Part shown: positions 50,974 through 58,640 of the stretch, one piece after another
Layout: every line of letters starts with the position of its first letter
Numbering within the stretch: position 1 is the first letter of the stretch
Assembly (NCBI GenBank): GCA_963644855.1
Contig: CAVIQL010000002.1
Coordinates: 1 to 64,000 of the forward strand
Source of the DNA: UBA6398 sp963644855
Lineage (GTDB): Bacteria; Bacteroidota; Bacteroidia; Bacteroidales; Bacteroidaceae
Length of the DNA stretch: 64,000 bases
Reading direction: 5' to 3'
Notes under the pieces: model-generated
What the model was told of the DNA's origin: nothing
Seen by the model: only the letters and a program-made list of their open reading frames with translations
Databases searched by the model: none
Program-made: the position numbers and the translations under genes

Positions 50974-52551
50974 TTAGCGGTCGATATCTGGCACCACATA
51001 GTCGAGCGTACCACCGATAGAAATCAAATCGGCAATCTTCTCGCCTCTGCAAGCTGTATCCATAATTGCCACGAGCGGAAGACCTGTGGCGCGATAATGC
51101 AAACGATAGGGCGATTTGTCGCCATGGCTTTCGAGGAACACACCGAAGCGTCCACGCGAAGCCTCTACCGCATTATAATATGTACCTTCGGGCACTTTGA
51201 TTATAGGCTTTGTTTTCTCGCGGAAATTACCATCGGGTATATTGTCTACGAGCTGCTCGATAATCGAAAGGCTTTCCAATATTTCACGCAAACGAACAAT
51301 CAGACGTGCATAGCTGTCGCCGTCTTCAAGCACGATTTCATTGAATTTTACACGATCGTAAGCGCCGTATGGTTCGTGCTTGCGCACATCGTTGCTCCAA
51401 CCCGAAGCTCTACCGCTACCACCAGTGCAACCATACGAAATCATCTGCTCCTTTGTAAGCGTTCCCACTCCATCGAGACGGTTATGGGCGATTACGTTGT
51501 CGGCAAATATATCGTAGTATTCCTGAATGTTCTTGCGCATTATCGTAATGAATTCCTTCACTCTGTTTTGGAAATTGGGGTGCAAATCATACTGCACGCC
51601 GCCTATCATATTGTAGTTGATAATAAGACGTCCGCCGCAAGTTTCCTCAAAGATATCGAGAATTTTTTCGCGGTCGCGGAAAGCGTAAAGGAACGCTGTG
51701 GTAGCGCCGAGATCCTGGCAAAGGCAGCCGAAGAACAAAAGGTGGGAGTCGATACGTTGAAGTTCGTCCATTATGGTACGGATAACTTTCACGCGATCGC
51801 TCACCTCGATTTCCATAGCCTGCTCTATGCAAGCACAAAGGGCGTGGCGGCTTTGCTGTGCCGAGATATAGTCGAGACGATCAGTGAGCGCAAGTGTCTG
51901 CGGATACGTAAGTACTTCGTTAAGTTTCTCCACGCCGCGATGAATGTATCCCAAAACGGGATCAATGCGTTTGATTAACTCACCGTTCAATGCCACACGA
52001 AAATGAAGCACACCATGGGTTGAGGGGTGCTGCGGACCGATGTTCACCACATAGTCGTCATCGCCGAAAATCACATTTTCCTTGGTTTTGAGTGTGCCGT
52101 CGGGCAAAAGTTCATACTCTTTCGTTGTATCGGCAAGCGGCTCGTTGGTCATGTGTTTCGGGTCAAACGGATTGTCCTTGATGGGGTCGTTATCCTTACG
52201 CATGGGATAGCCCACCCAATCTTCGCGCAGGAAAATGCGACGCATATCGGGGTGTCCGGCGAATATTATGCCGTAAAAGTCATAGGCTTCGCGCTCATAT
52301 ATATTGGCAATGTCCCAAAGGTCGCTCACGCTCGGAATTACAGGCTGGTTGCGGTCGGTGGTTGCGCAGCGAATGTTTTCGCGCTTACCAGTTACGGTAG
52401 ACATAAGCATGTATACCACGCCTAATCCGCCTTCCTCGCCCCAATCCATTCCGATAAGGTTTTCAAGGAAATCCATTTTCTCCTCGTTGCGCAGGCGGAG
52501 CATTTCAGCCTTAAGCTGTGAGGGTTCTACAGTTCTTATATCTATTTTCAT
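50974..52551 (-). CDS. nuoCD: NADH-quinone oxidoreductase-like complex, fused subunits C and D
   Basis: A 525-residue fusion. Residues 1 to about 120 are NuoC-like (YEREAYDFYGIIFAGHPDMRRI); a linker leads to the NuoD part from about 160, with NIGPQHPSTHGVLHF holding the quinone-site His and LGYIHRGVEKLNE, DRLDYISAQ and GTLDYVVPDIDR at the end. It overlaps nuoB by 4 bp (ATGA). Fusion is common in Bacteroidetes. Confidence 0.96.
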   Translation of the reverse strand: MKIDIRTVEPSQLKAEMLRLRNEEKMDFLENLIGMDWGEEGGLGVVYMLMSTVTGKRENIRCATTDRNQPVIPSVSDLWDIANIYEREAYDFYGIIFAGHPDMRRIFLREDWVGYPMRKDNDPIKDNPFDPKHMTNEPLADTTKEYELLPDGTLKTKENVIFGDDDYVVNIGPQHPSTHGVLHFRVALNGELIKRIDPVLGYIHRGVEKLNEVLTYPQTLALTDRLDYISAQQSRHALCACIEQAMEIEVSDRVKVIRTIMDELQRIDSHLLFFGCLCQDLGATTAFLYAFRDREKILDIFEETCGGRLIINYNMIGGVQYDLHPNFQNRVKEFITIMRKNIQEYYDIFADNVIAHNRLDGVGTLTKEQMISYGCTGGSGRASGWSNDVRKHEPYGAYDRVKFNEIVLEDGDSYARLIVRLREILESLSIIEQLVDNIPDGNFREKTKPIIKVPEGTYYNAVEASRGRFGVFLESHGDKSPYRLHYRATGLPLVAIMDTACRGEKIADLISIGGTLDYVVPDIDR

Positions 52552-53144
52552 GCCTTGTCCTCCTTAGGTCTTTTTTGTTTGCGGTTTGTAGTACCGAAGA
52601 AGTTTTCTATTTTCACAATGCGCTGTAGCTGCATCATGCCATAGAGGAAACTTTCGGGACGTGGGGGGCAACCCGGCACGTAAACGTCAACGGGAATAAT
52701 TTGGTCAACGCCTTGCACCACGTGATAGCTCTTAGTGAATGGTCCGCCCGAGATAGAACAGCCGCCTATGGCTACTACATATTTGGGGTCTGCCATTTCA
52801 TCATAGAGTCGTTTCAATACAGGAGCCATCTTGGTGGTGATTGTTCCGCACACCAAGATTACATCGGCTTGACGAGGACTGTTTCGGGTTACCTCAAAAC
52901 CAAAACGAGCGATATCGTAGCGGGCTGCGCATACAGCCATAAACTCGATACCGCAGCAGCTTGTGGCAAAAGTGAGAGGCCACAACGAATTGCTTCGTCC
53001 CCAGTCAATCAGGTCGTCTAAGGGTTTCACGAGAACGTTAACGCCACCGGCGTTGAGTTCCGCAACTAATTTTTCGTAAGTCTCGTTGTCCTTGAAGTCA
53101 TTGTAAGGAATAGACTTGATTTTGGCACGCTTCTTTATTTCCAT
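52548..53144 (-). CDS. nuoB: NADH-quinone oxidoreductase-like complex, subunit B
   Basis: A 198-residue subunit carrying cluster N2. The four ligand cysteines are in ATSCCGIEF, GGCSISGG and VPGCPPRPE. N2 passes electrons to the quinone. I chose the ATG at 53144, which overlaps the nuoA stop by 10 bp; the longer frame is antisense-like read-through of nuoA. The Lys/Arg-rich C-terminus (RKQKRPKED) is typical of this group. Confidence 0.95.
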   Translation of the reverse strand: MEIKKRAKIKSIPYNDFKDNETYEKLVAELNAGGVNVLVKPLDDLIDWGRSNSLWPLTFATSCCGIEFMAVCAARYDIARFGFEVTRNSPRQADVILVCGTITTKMAPVLKRLYDEMADPKYVVAIGGCSISGGPFTKSYHVVQGVDQIIPVDVYVPGCPPRPESFLYGMMQLQRIVKIENFFGTTNRKQKRPKEDKA

Positions 53145-53485
53145 TCCAAAGCTCCTTTCCGCCAGGCGTATGCCAAGCCTAATACCAAGATGAACAAGAA
53201 AAACAATACGCTGACTATTCCTACGCCTCCGAGGGTGCGCAAAACCACCGCCCACGGAAAGAGAAACATGGTTTCAACGTCGAACATGAGAAAGAGAATT
53301 GCGTAGAGATAATAACCTATACGAAATTGCATCCAAGTCTTGCCGCGTGTAGGAATACCGCATTCGTAAGGCTCTTCCTTTTGGGCATTGAACGACCTTG
53401 GGCCGATTAGCACTGCTATCGTTACTACCAAAGGCACGAACAACAGACCCGTGAGGGCAGCCGTTACAAGCATGGTGAAGTTCAT
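53135..53485 (-). CDS. nuoA: NADH-quinone oxidoreductase-like complex, subunit A
   Basis: A 116-residue protein with three membrane helices. YECGIPTRGKTWMQFRIGYYLYA contains the conserved loop Cys and FDVETMFLFPWAV the conserved acidic helix. First gene of the operon A-B-CD-H-I-J-K-L-M-N. The order lacks nuoE, nuoF and nuoG, so the NADH-oxidising arm is missing from this operon. Confidence 0.95.
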   Translation of the reverse strand: MNFTMLVTAALTGLLFVPLVVTIAVLIGPRSFNAQKEEPYECGIPTRGKTWMQFRIGYYLYAILFLMFDVETMFLFPWAVVLRTLGGVGIVSVLFFLFILVLGLAYAWRKGALEWK

Positions 53486-53534
53486 TGTAGTATGTTAATA
53501 ATTTATTAAAATGAAAACTAGTTTTTAACGGCTG

Positions 53535-53542
53535 CAAAGGTA
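53535..53542 (-). promoter_or_regulatory. nuo operon -7 box
   Basis: On the minus strand TACCTTTG, matching TAxxTTTG, 50 bp before the nuoA ATG. The rest of 53543-53863 shows no gene. Confidence 0.55.
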
Positions 53543-53863
53543 ACAAAATTCATTAAGACGAGCAGAAAAAAGGTTTAGTTTTTGCACATTCTCGCTCCAA
53601 ATGAGCCGCATTTGTATATCCGCTTCGCGATAGCGCATTGTTTCTGCCACACGGAGCATATAATCCGCCTGGTTTTCGGTTTTGTTTGCATGTAGCTTGA
53701 GGTAAAACTAAAAGATGTCTTCGTTTGATATACTGGTTACCGAAGACTTATTTTTGTAGTGGTTTATGGTTTTAATTTTTATTGCTGCCTGGGTAAAATG
53801 CTCCTCTTTCTCTCCATTTTTAGAGCAGTAAAAAAACCGCTCAAAAGGCATGCAAAAAACAAC

Positions 53864-54031
53864 ATGGCTTATCGCAAAAATAATGTCAGACTTTGTTTAA
53901 ATAATATCCGACATTGTTTAAAAAATAACCGATATTATTTTCACGGTACGCGATGTGGGGTTTTCTGCATACTATTTCATGGTTACAGCATGCCATTTGC
54001 CGCCATCAATACGGCTACGACAAGGGGCGGA
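53864..54031. repeat. 21-bp-grid array 13 (5 to 8 units)
   Basis: ATGGCTT at 53864, GTCAGAC at 53885, ATCCGAC at 53906, AACCGAT at 53927, ACGCGAT at 53948, a degenerate unit at 53969, ATGCCAT at 53990 and ACGGCTA at 54011, all in phase. It separates the nuo promoter from the secreted-protein cluster. Confidence 0.85.
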
Positions 54032-54076
54032 AAACAATAAACCTCCCCACGCCATGGCTTGGCGCAGGAAGGTTTA
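54030..54076 (-). terminator. Terminator after small peptide gene 1
   Basis: Stem TAAACCT (54038-54044) with AGGTTTA (54070-54076), with an inner CGCCA/TGGCG stem. On the minus strand it is followed by TTATTGTTTT. Confidence 0.55.
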
Positions 54077-54105
54077 CCGTTGCATTTCAAACTATAGTTA
54101 GTTTG

Positions 54106-54291
54106 TTATTCCCAATTCCAGGAATCGCTTACTTCGTTTTTGCGGGAATCGGCCTCTTTTGTACCGTCTTTATCATCACCTCCTGACGAAATTCCGTCGC
54201 CGCTTGTAACTTTCACTCCGCCCAGCAACATAAACGCGGAATCTATCTTTATGGTGCTCACAGAGGGAATGGTATATTTCTTTTTGCTCAT
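54106..54291 (-). CDS. Small acidic peptide 1, DSRKNE tail
   Basis: A 61-residue protein. The first ~24 residues are leader-like: basic start (SKKKYTIP), hydrophobic segment and a double glycine (AFMLLGG). The rest is Gly, Asp and Ser-rich, ending in ADSRKNEVSDSWNWE. Peptide 2 at 58432-58620 has the same start, a GS in place of GG, and the same DSRKNE plus aromatic end, while the centres differ. Both follow a large secreted protein by 20-23 bp. Function unknown; it could be an exported peptide or an assembly partner of the large protein. Confidence 0.72.
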   Translation of the reverse strand: MSKKKYTIPSVSTIKIDSAFMLLGGVKVTSGDGISSGGDDKDGTKEADSRKNEVSDSWNWE

Positions 54292-54314
54292 AATTCTAAA
54301 TTTTGTAGTCCGGT

Positions 54315-56531
54315 TTATTTTGTAAACACTTTCTTGCCGCCTTTGATATACACACCCTTTTGGAGATTTGCCTTAGATGACAGTTCTATTCCCTCGGTGG
54401 TGTAAACCGAAGCGGGGTCGTCGTCCGACATTACCACTTGGTCTATACTCGTAGGCATTCCGTCGACAAACAAATTGAGTCGGCTGTTGGCACTGTCGCT
54501 ATGCGGCTGTATATATGCGCGGTATCCTTTCATCTTGCTCAAACCTATGGAGCGGTAAAGCACGTTTGAACTGATGAAATACGTGCCATAGGGCAGCAAT
54601 ATCTGACCTTCGTAGTTTCCTACATAGTCATAGTCTGTTCCATTTACCTTAGGCGTGCCTTCAACAATGGTTACATTGTCGAAGAGAAACGTATTCGACG
54701 TTGTAGAAGTGGTCATCAGAAACGGCACATTGGCTTCTATTTTCTTTGATGAATAGAAGTAAACGTTTCCTTCACTGTTATTGTTGTCATACAAATAAAC
54801 CTTGGTGTCATTGCCAAAGGCTGCCTTGTATTGAGCTTCGGTAAGAGAGAACGGGAGACACACAGTGTTGTAATATTTCGTGCTGAACGTGCGCGAGAAA
54901 ATCACACAATTCTCTCCATACTCGTCGGTAGGCATTTCTTCGGTATCGTTGAGCGAAACATATTGCTTCTGCGCAAAATTTCCGAGTATGTTAACCTCGC
55001 CGTCAACGGCTGTAGCCGGAATGGTAACAGAGCCGTCGCTTCCAAACTGATCGGCGGTATAAGTAATCTCCTGCCATTGGCGATTATTGTTGACATACTG
55101 CGCACCGCTAAGGTTGTAGCCGTGTTTCACAACGATATCTTTGTTTTCGAAACCGGGAGCCGGGCTTACCACAATGCCAAACGATTGGTTGAATGTAGTA
55201 GTAGTGCGAAGTTCAGAACCATCTGATTCGGTAATCGAACCATTGCGGTGCTGCGCAGATACGGCAACGTTGTCGTCGTGAACGTTTAAGAGAATGTCGA
55301 TAATGCCTCCTCCGTTGTCGATGATGCTTTGCATGTTTGTAGAATTGCTTCCATCGCCGCCGCCAGCATCGATACAGTTCCAATCAACCTTGAATCTCAT
55401 GCGATAAATACCGGGCTTGGTTGACGAAGGTATGGTAAACGATGGCATGCTAAGGGTATTGCGGTTGCTTCCAGTCAATGTTGTTCCGCTGCTGTTATAC
55501 ACTGTGCTCTCCGAAGATGGGTTGTATCCTGAATACGACACAGCTTCGCTGCCGCTTGCGTTCTTTCCGTCCGACAACACGGGAGTAAATTGTCCGTCAT
55601 TGTCGTAGTCGATGTAAGCATAAGCGTGCATCCAATTGCCTTGATAGCTTACCGACGGCGTATAAGTACTTCCGGGTTTAACGTTGAACGTTATCGTATC
55701 CGTAGCGTCTTTATAAACCAAATGATAACGCGTATCGGTTGTATCAGGAGTGTAGGATTGTGTTCCTTCGTCGCCTGCCAGGCTAATTCCCTTGAGATAG
55801 CGAATGCCGTTGCCGTTATCGGTTTCGCGGGTATTGGTTTGAGTTTTGTCGAAGTTCACTCCATAGATTGCGGTAGTGTCTTCTGTATCGGGGTCGGGCG
55901 TTACCGTGCTCGAAGTAAACGGTCCTGTGCGCTGCGAAGAACTTGACGTTACAGCTATTTGGTCAACATAGCATGCAAAGTCGCTTGTCAGCGTGTGGGG
56001 AGACGCCAAGTCGGGAACGATAACCCAACTGTAGATTTTCACGCCCGTTACCGTTTTTATCGGGAACACCATGTCGCACCATTGGTTTGCCTTTGGTGTG
56101 AAGTTTGAGGTTACCCAGAATTGTTCTACCGTTGTTGGTTCGTCGGTAAACGACTCTCGTTTACCAAGTCCCACAAGCATTACGGGCGAAGTGTTGGGTT
56201 TATACACAAGAGCGTGCACATACTGCGTGGTTTCCGAGGTAGAAATTGCGGTGTTCAGGTCTACGCGCACACCAAACGTATTGCTGCCGAAACGTGAACG
56301 CTGAACGCCGAGAATACTGTCGGTAGAGTTTTTCACGCCCGTAGTTTCGGTAAAAGGATTCTTCAACACTTTTGCATTTCCGGCGAGTACGCCTGTGCGA
56401 AATGGGGATTCCTCCCACGTATCATACACACCAACGCTTTTATAGTCGTTGCTATCGAAAGTGATAGTAGTTTGCGCCGCCACTGTAAGCGATGCCGTTG
56501 CGAATACCAAGGTCAATATCTTGTTTTTCAT
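54315..56531 (-). CDS. Large secreted protein with GEVED-like domain and T9SS-like C-terminus
   Basis: A 738-residue protein with a signal peptide (ILTLVFATASLTVAAQ). The N-terminal 200 residues look like a carbohydrate-binding beta-sandwich. A middle part has HAYAYIDYDNDGQFTP, the GEVED-type signature. After about 560 comes a module YYNTVCLPFSLTEAQYKAAF shared with the protein at 58641-60857. The end VYIKGGKKVFTK resembles type IX secretion tails. The ATG at 56531 has a strong AGGAGG ribosome-binding site, rare in this phylum. It follows GH29 by 14 bp, so it may help the fucosidase hold its glycan. Followed by peptide 1. Confidence 0.75.
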   Translation of the reverse strand: MKNKILTLVFATASLTVAAQTTITFDSNDYKSVGVYDTWEESPFRTGVLAGNAKVLKNPFTETTGVKNSTDSILGVQRSRFGSNTFGVRVDLNTAISTSETTQYVHALVYKPNTSPVMLVGLGKRESFTDEPTTVEQFWVTSNFTPKANQWCDMVFPIKTVTGVKIYSWVIVPDLASPHTLTSDFACYVDQIAVTSSSSQRTGPFTSSTVTPDPDTEDTTAIYGVNFDKTQTNTRETDNGNGIRYLKGISLAGDEGTQSYTPDTTDTRYHLVYKDATDTITFNVKPGSTYTPSVSYQGNWMHAYAYIDYDNDGQFTPVLSDGKNASGSEAVSYSGYNPSSESTVYNSSGTTLTGSNRNTLSMPSFTIPSSTKPGIYRMRFKVDWNCIDAGGGDGSNSTNMQSIIDNGGGIIDILLNVHDDNVAVSAQHRNGSITESDGSELRTTTTFNQSFGIVVSPAPGFENKDIVVKHGYNLSGAQYVNNNRQWQEITYTADQFGSDGSVTIPATAVDGEVNILGNFAQKQYVSLNDTEEMPTDEYGENCVIFSRTFSTKYYNTVCLPFSLTEAQYKAAFGNDTKVYLYDNNNSEGNVYFYSSKKIEANVPFLMTTSTTSNTFLFDNVTIVEGTPKVNGTDYDYVGNYEGQILLPYGTYFISSNVLYRSIGLSKMKGYRAYIQPHSDSANSRLNLFVDGMPTSIDQVVMSDDDPASVYTTEGIELSSKANLQKGVYIKGGKKVFTK

Positions 56532-56545
56532 GCTTTGTCCTCCTT

Positions 56546-58054
56546 TTAATAGATTGATATGGTATGGAGCAGCGGGCAAGCCTTGCTCGAAGTGATATTA
56601 ACTTTTACGTAACGTGCGTTCACGCCGCTGGAATAGCTGTTCGAAGTGCTTCCATTGGCGGGAATGATGCGTTTGTATCCTATGGTAGTCATTTCAACGC
56701 CGCTGCCGAGTGTTTTCCACGAGGAGTTGTCGGTGCTGTATTGGATATTGAAACCTTTTACGCGCTGTCCTTTCTTGATATATTCCTGCAAGGTTACGTA
56801 GTGTATGGTTTGCGAACTGCCAAGGTCCACGGTAATCGAAGCCGAAGTAACATCGTCGTCGGTAGCCCAGTAAGAATCCTTGTCGCCGTTGCAAACGTTC
56901 GAAGCCTCATAGGTCTTGTTTGCCCCCGCCTGCCTTGTGGCGGTAGCGGTAGCGGTTTTGTTAAGAGCCAAATCGGTTCCCAAGCGTTGTTCCATCATCT
57001 CTCCCAATTCTGTAAGCACCTCTACGTCGGCATCAGGCAGAACGCCTGCCTGATTGGGCGGGAAGTTAAGAATCAGTGTGGAGTTGCGCCCCACGGTTTC
57101 AAGGTAAATTTTAAACAAGTCGGATGCAGATTTCACGCTTTCGTTGCTATGCCAGAACCAACCGCCTGTTGTAGCCTTAGCATCGCTCTCGCCAGCATTC
57201 CAAAGCCAGTAATCCTCCACACCATAAGGGCATGTGCTTGTACTTTCCTCCCAAGGATGCATTCCCCAGTTGGTTTCTCCGGCTTTTCCGTCCTCGTTTC
57301 CTATCCAGCGTGCTTCGCCTCCCACGCCCCACATCACACAGTTTTTTGCAAGGCTGTGCACCTTGTAACGCAGGTTAGGCACATCGTAGTAAACATAACG
57401 GTCGATGCTTATCGTGGAGTTCTTGCCGCCGTAATATCCATTGCCTCCGTTTGCTCCGTCAAACCACATTTCAAATTGGTCGTCGCCATATTGCGCGAGT
57501 TCCTCGCACTGTTTGATAAACACATCGTCAATGTAGCTTTGGGTGCCGTATTTGCTACTGTTTCTATCCCAGGGCGAAACATAGAAGCCGTATTTCATAT
57601 CGAGTTCCTTGGCAGCAGCGGCAAATGTTTGGGGAATATTTGTCTGCTTTCCGTAGTTTGAACTACTCGATACGCTGTGCGTCGTGGTCGAAGTGGGCCA
57701 AAGACAAAAGCCGTCGTGGTGTTTCACCACCGCTATGCCGCCTTTCATTCCCGCCTTCTTACATGCCGTGAGCCATTGTTTGGGATTGGGAACTTGAGTG
57801 GGAGCAAATTTTGTTTCGCTCTCGTTTCCGTAGCCCCATTCCAATCCTGTGTAGGTGTTCATGCCGTAATGGAAAAAGGCGTAGAATTCTGTTTCGTTCC
57901 ATAACAATTGCCTTTCACTCGGCACTGGGTGTACGGGTGCAGGCTCGTTGTCGGAGTTTGCAATTTCCTGAGTTTCCAAAGTGAGCTGTGCCGACAATCC
58001 CAACGGGAAGGCAAACAGCCCGAGGAAGCTCATAGTTAGTAGTCTTTTTCTCAT
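56546..58054 (-). CDS. Secreted GH29 alpha-L-fucosidase with F5/8-type C domain
   Basis: A 502-residue protein with a signal peptide (FLGLFAFPLGLSAQ). The GH29 catalytic barrel spans about 35-350: FFHYGMNTYTGLEWG, VVKHHDGFCLWP, and the nucleophile Asp199 in FEMWFDGANGG. The last 135 residues form a discoidin (F5/8 type C, CBM32-like) domain: ASNVCNGDKDSYWATDDD and VDLGSSQTIHYVTLQEY. The enzyme removes fucose from host or plant glycans; the architecture is common in the alpha-1,3/4 group. Operon with the GEVED-like protein and peptide 1. Confidence 0.9.
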   Translation of the reverse strand: MRKRLLTMSFLGLFAFPLGLSAQLTLETQEIANSDNEPAPVHPVPSERQLLWNETEFYAFFHYGMNTYTGLEWGYGNESETKFAPTQVPNPKQWLTACKKAGMKGGIAVVKHHDGFCLWPTSTTTHSVSSSSNYGKQTNIPQTFAAAAKELDMKYGFYVSPWDRNSSKYGTQSYIDDVFIKQCEELAQYGDDQFEMWFDGANGGNGYYGGKNSTISIDRYVYYDVPNLRYKVHSLAKNCVMWGVGGEARWIGNEDGKAGETNWGMHPWEESTSTCPYGVEDYWLWNAGESDAKATTGGWFWHSNESVKSASDLFKIYLETVGRNSTLILNFPPNQAGVLPDADVEVLTELGEMMEQRLGTDLALNKTATATATRQAGANKTYEASNVCNGDKDSYWATDDDVTSASITVDLGSSQTIHYVTLQEYIKKGQRVKGFNIQYSTDNSSWKTLGSGVEMTTIGYKRIIPANGSTSNSYSSGVNARYVKVNITSSKACPLLHTISIY

Positions 58055-58113
58055 ATCTTATATTTTTGGTTAATATCCTAAATATTATGGCAATTCACAC
58101 GCCCAAAACAAGA

Positions 58114-58176
58114 TGCCTTATTGTTTTTACAAGATGCCTTGGAATTTCGCCAAGATGCTTTGTAGTTTCAACGGGG
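58114..58176. repeat. 21-bp-grid array 14 (3 units)
   Basis: ATGCCTT at 58114, ATGCCTT at 58135, ATGCTTT at 58156, all preceded by AAG. It is upstream of the GH29 operon and shows the grid with a single core type in direct orientation. Confidence 0.85.
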
Positions 58177-58354
58177 CAAAGTTTCGTTAGAGCGAGGTGC
58201 TGCTTTGGCGGCATACAATACCACTTGCGGCAGCTTGCTTGAAGCATCATAGCAACGCGGTGGAATACGGGCTCACCACCAAGAGATGCAAACCGCGGAA
58301 TTTATCACCTTTTTGGGTGATTTTATCGCGATTTTCGAATAGTGTCTTATACCA

Positions 58355-58397
58355 AAACACCCCCACGCGCTCTTTTTGCGAGCGCGCAGAGGTGTTT
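58355..58397 (-). terminator. Terminator after small peptide gene 2
   Basis: AAACACC (58355-58361) pairs with GGTGTTT (58391-58397), with an inner CGCGCTC/GAGCGCG stem. On the minus strand the stem ends in TTTT. The gap 58177-58354 shows nothing else. Confidence 0.75.
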
Positions 58398-58431
58398 GCG
58401 TGTAGTTTCTTATCTCAGTAGGAAACCGATC

Positions 58432-58620
58432 TTACCAATCGAAATTCCAACCAGATTCGTTCTTACGAGAGTCTATCTCGTCAGGATTACCTTCAATGAT
58501 ATCTCCTCCGTCCCCTGTAGAAGGGTCTTTCTTTCCGTCAACTGTCCAACTTCCTGCCATTACAGCACTCGCAGACATTTTTACTTCAGCCACTTCAGGC
58601 TTAATATATATTTTTTTCAT
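58432..58620 (-). CDS. Small acidic peptide 2, DSRKNE tail
   Basis: A 62-residue protein related to peptide 1 (54106-54291). Leader-like start KKIYIKPEVAEVKM, then SAVMAGS, a Gly/Asp-rich centre and the end IDSRKNESGWNFDW. It follows the large secreted protein by 20 bp and precedes a terminator, exactly as peptide 1 does. Family unknown to me, although similar short genes seem frequent in Prevotella-like genomes. Confidence 0.72.
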   Translation of the reverse strand: MKKIYIKPEVAEVKMSASAVMAGSWTVDGKKDPSTGDGGDIIEGNPDEIDSRKNESGWNFDW

Positions 58621-58640
58621 TGTATTGTCTGTTTTAGAAG

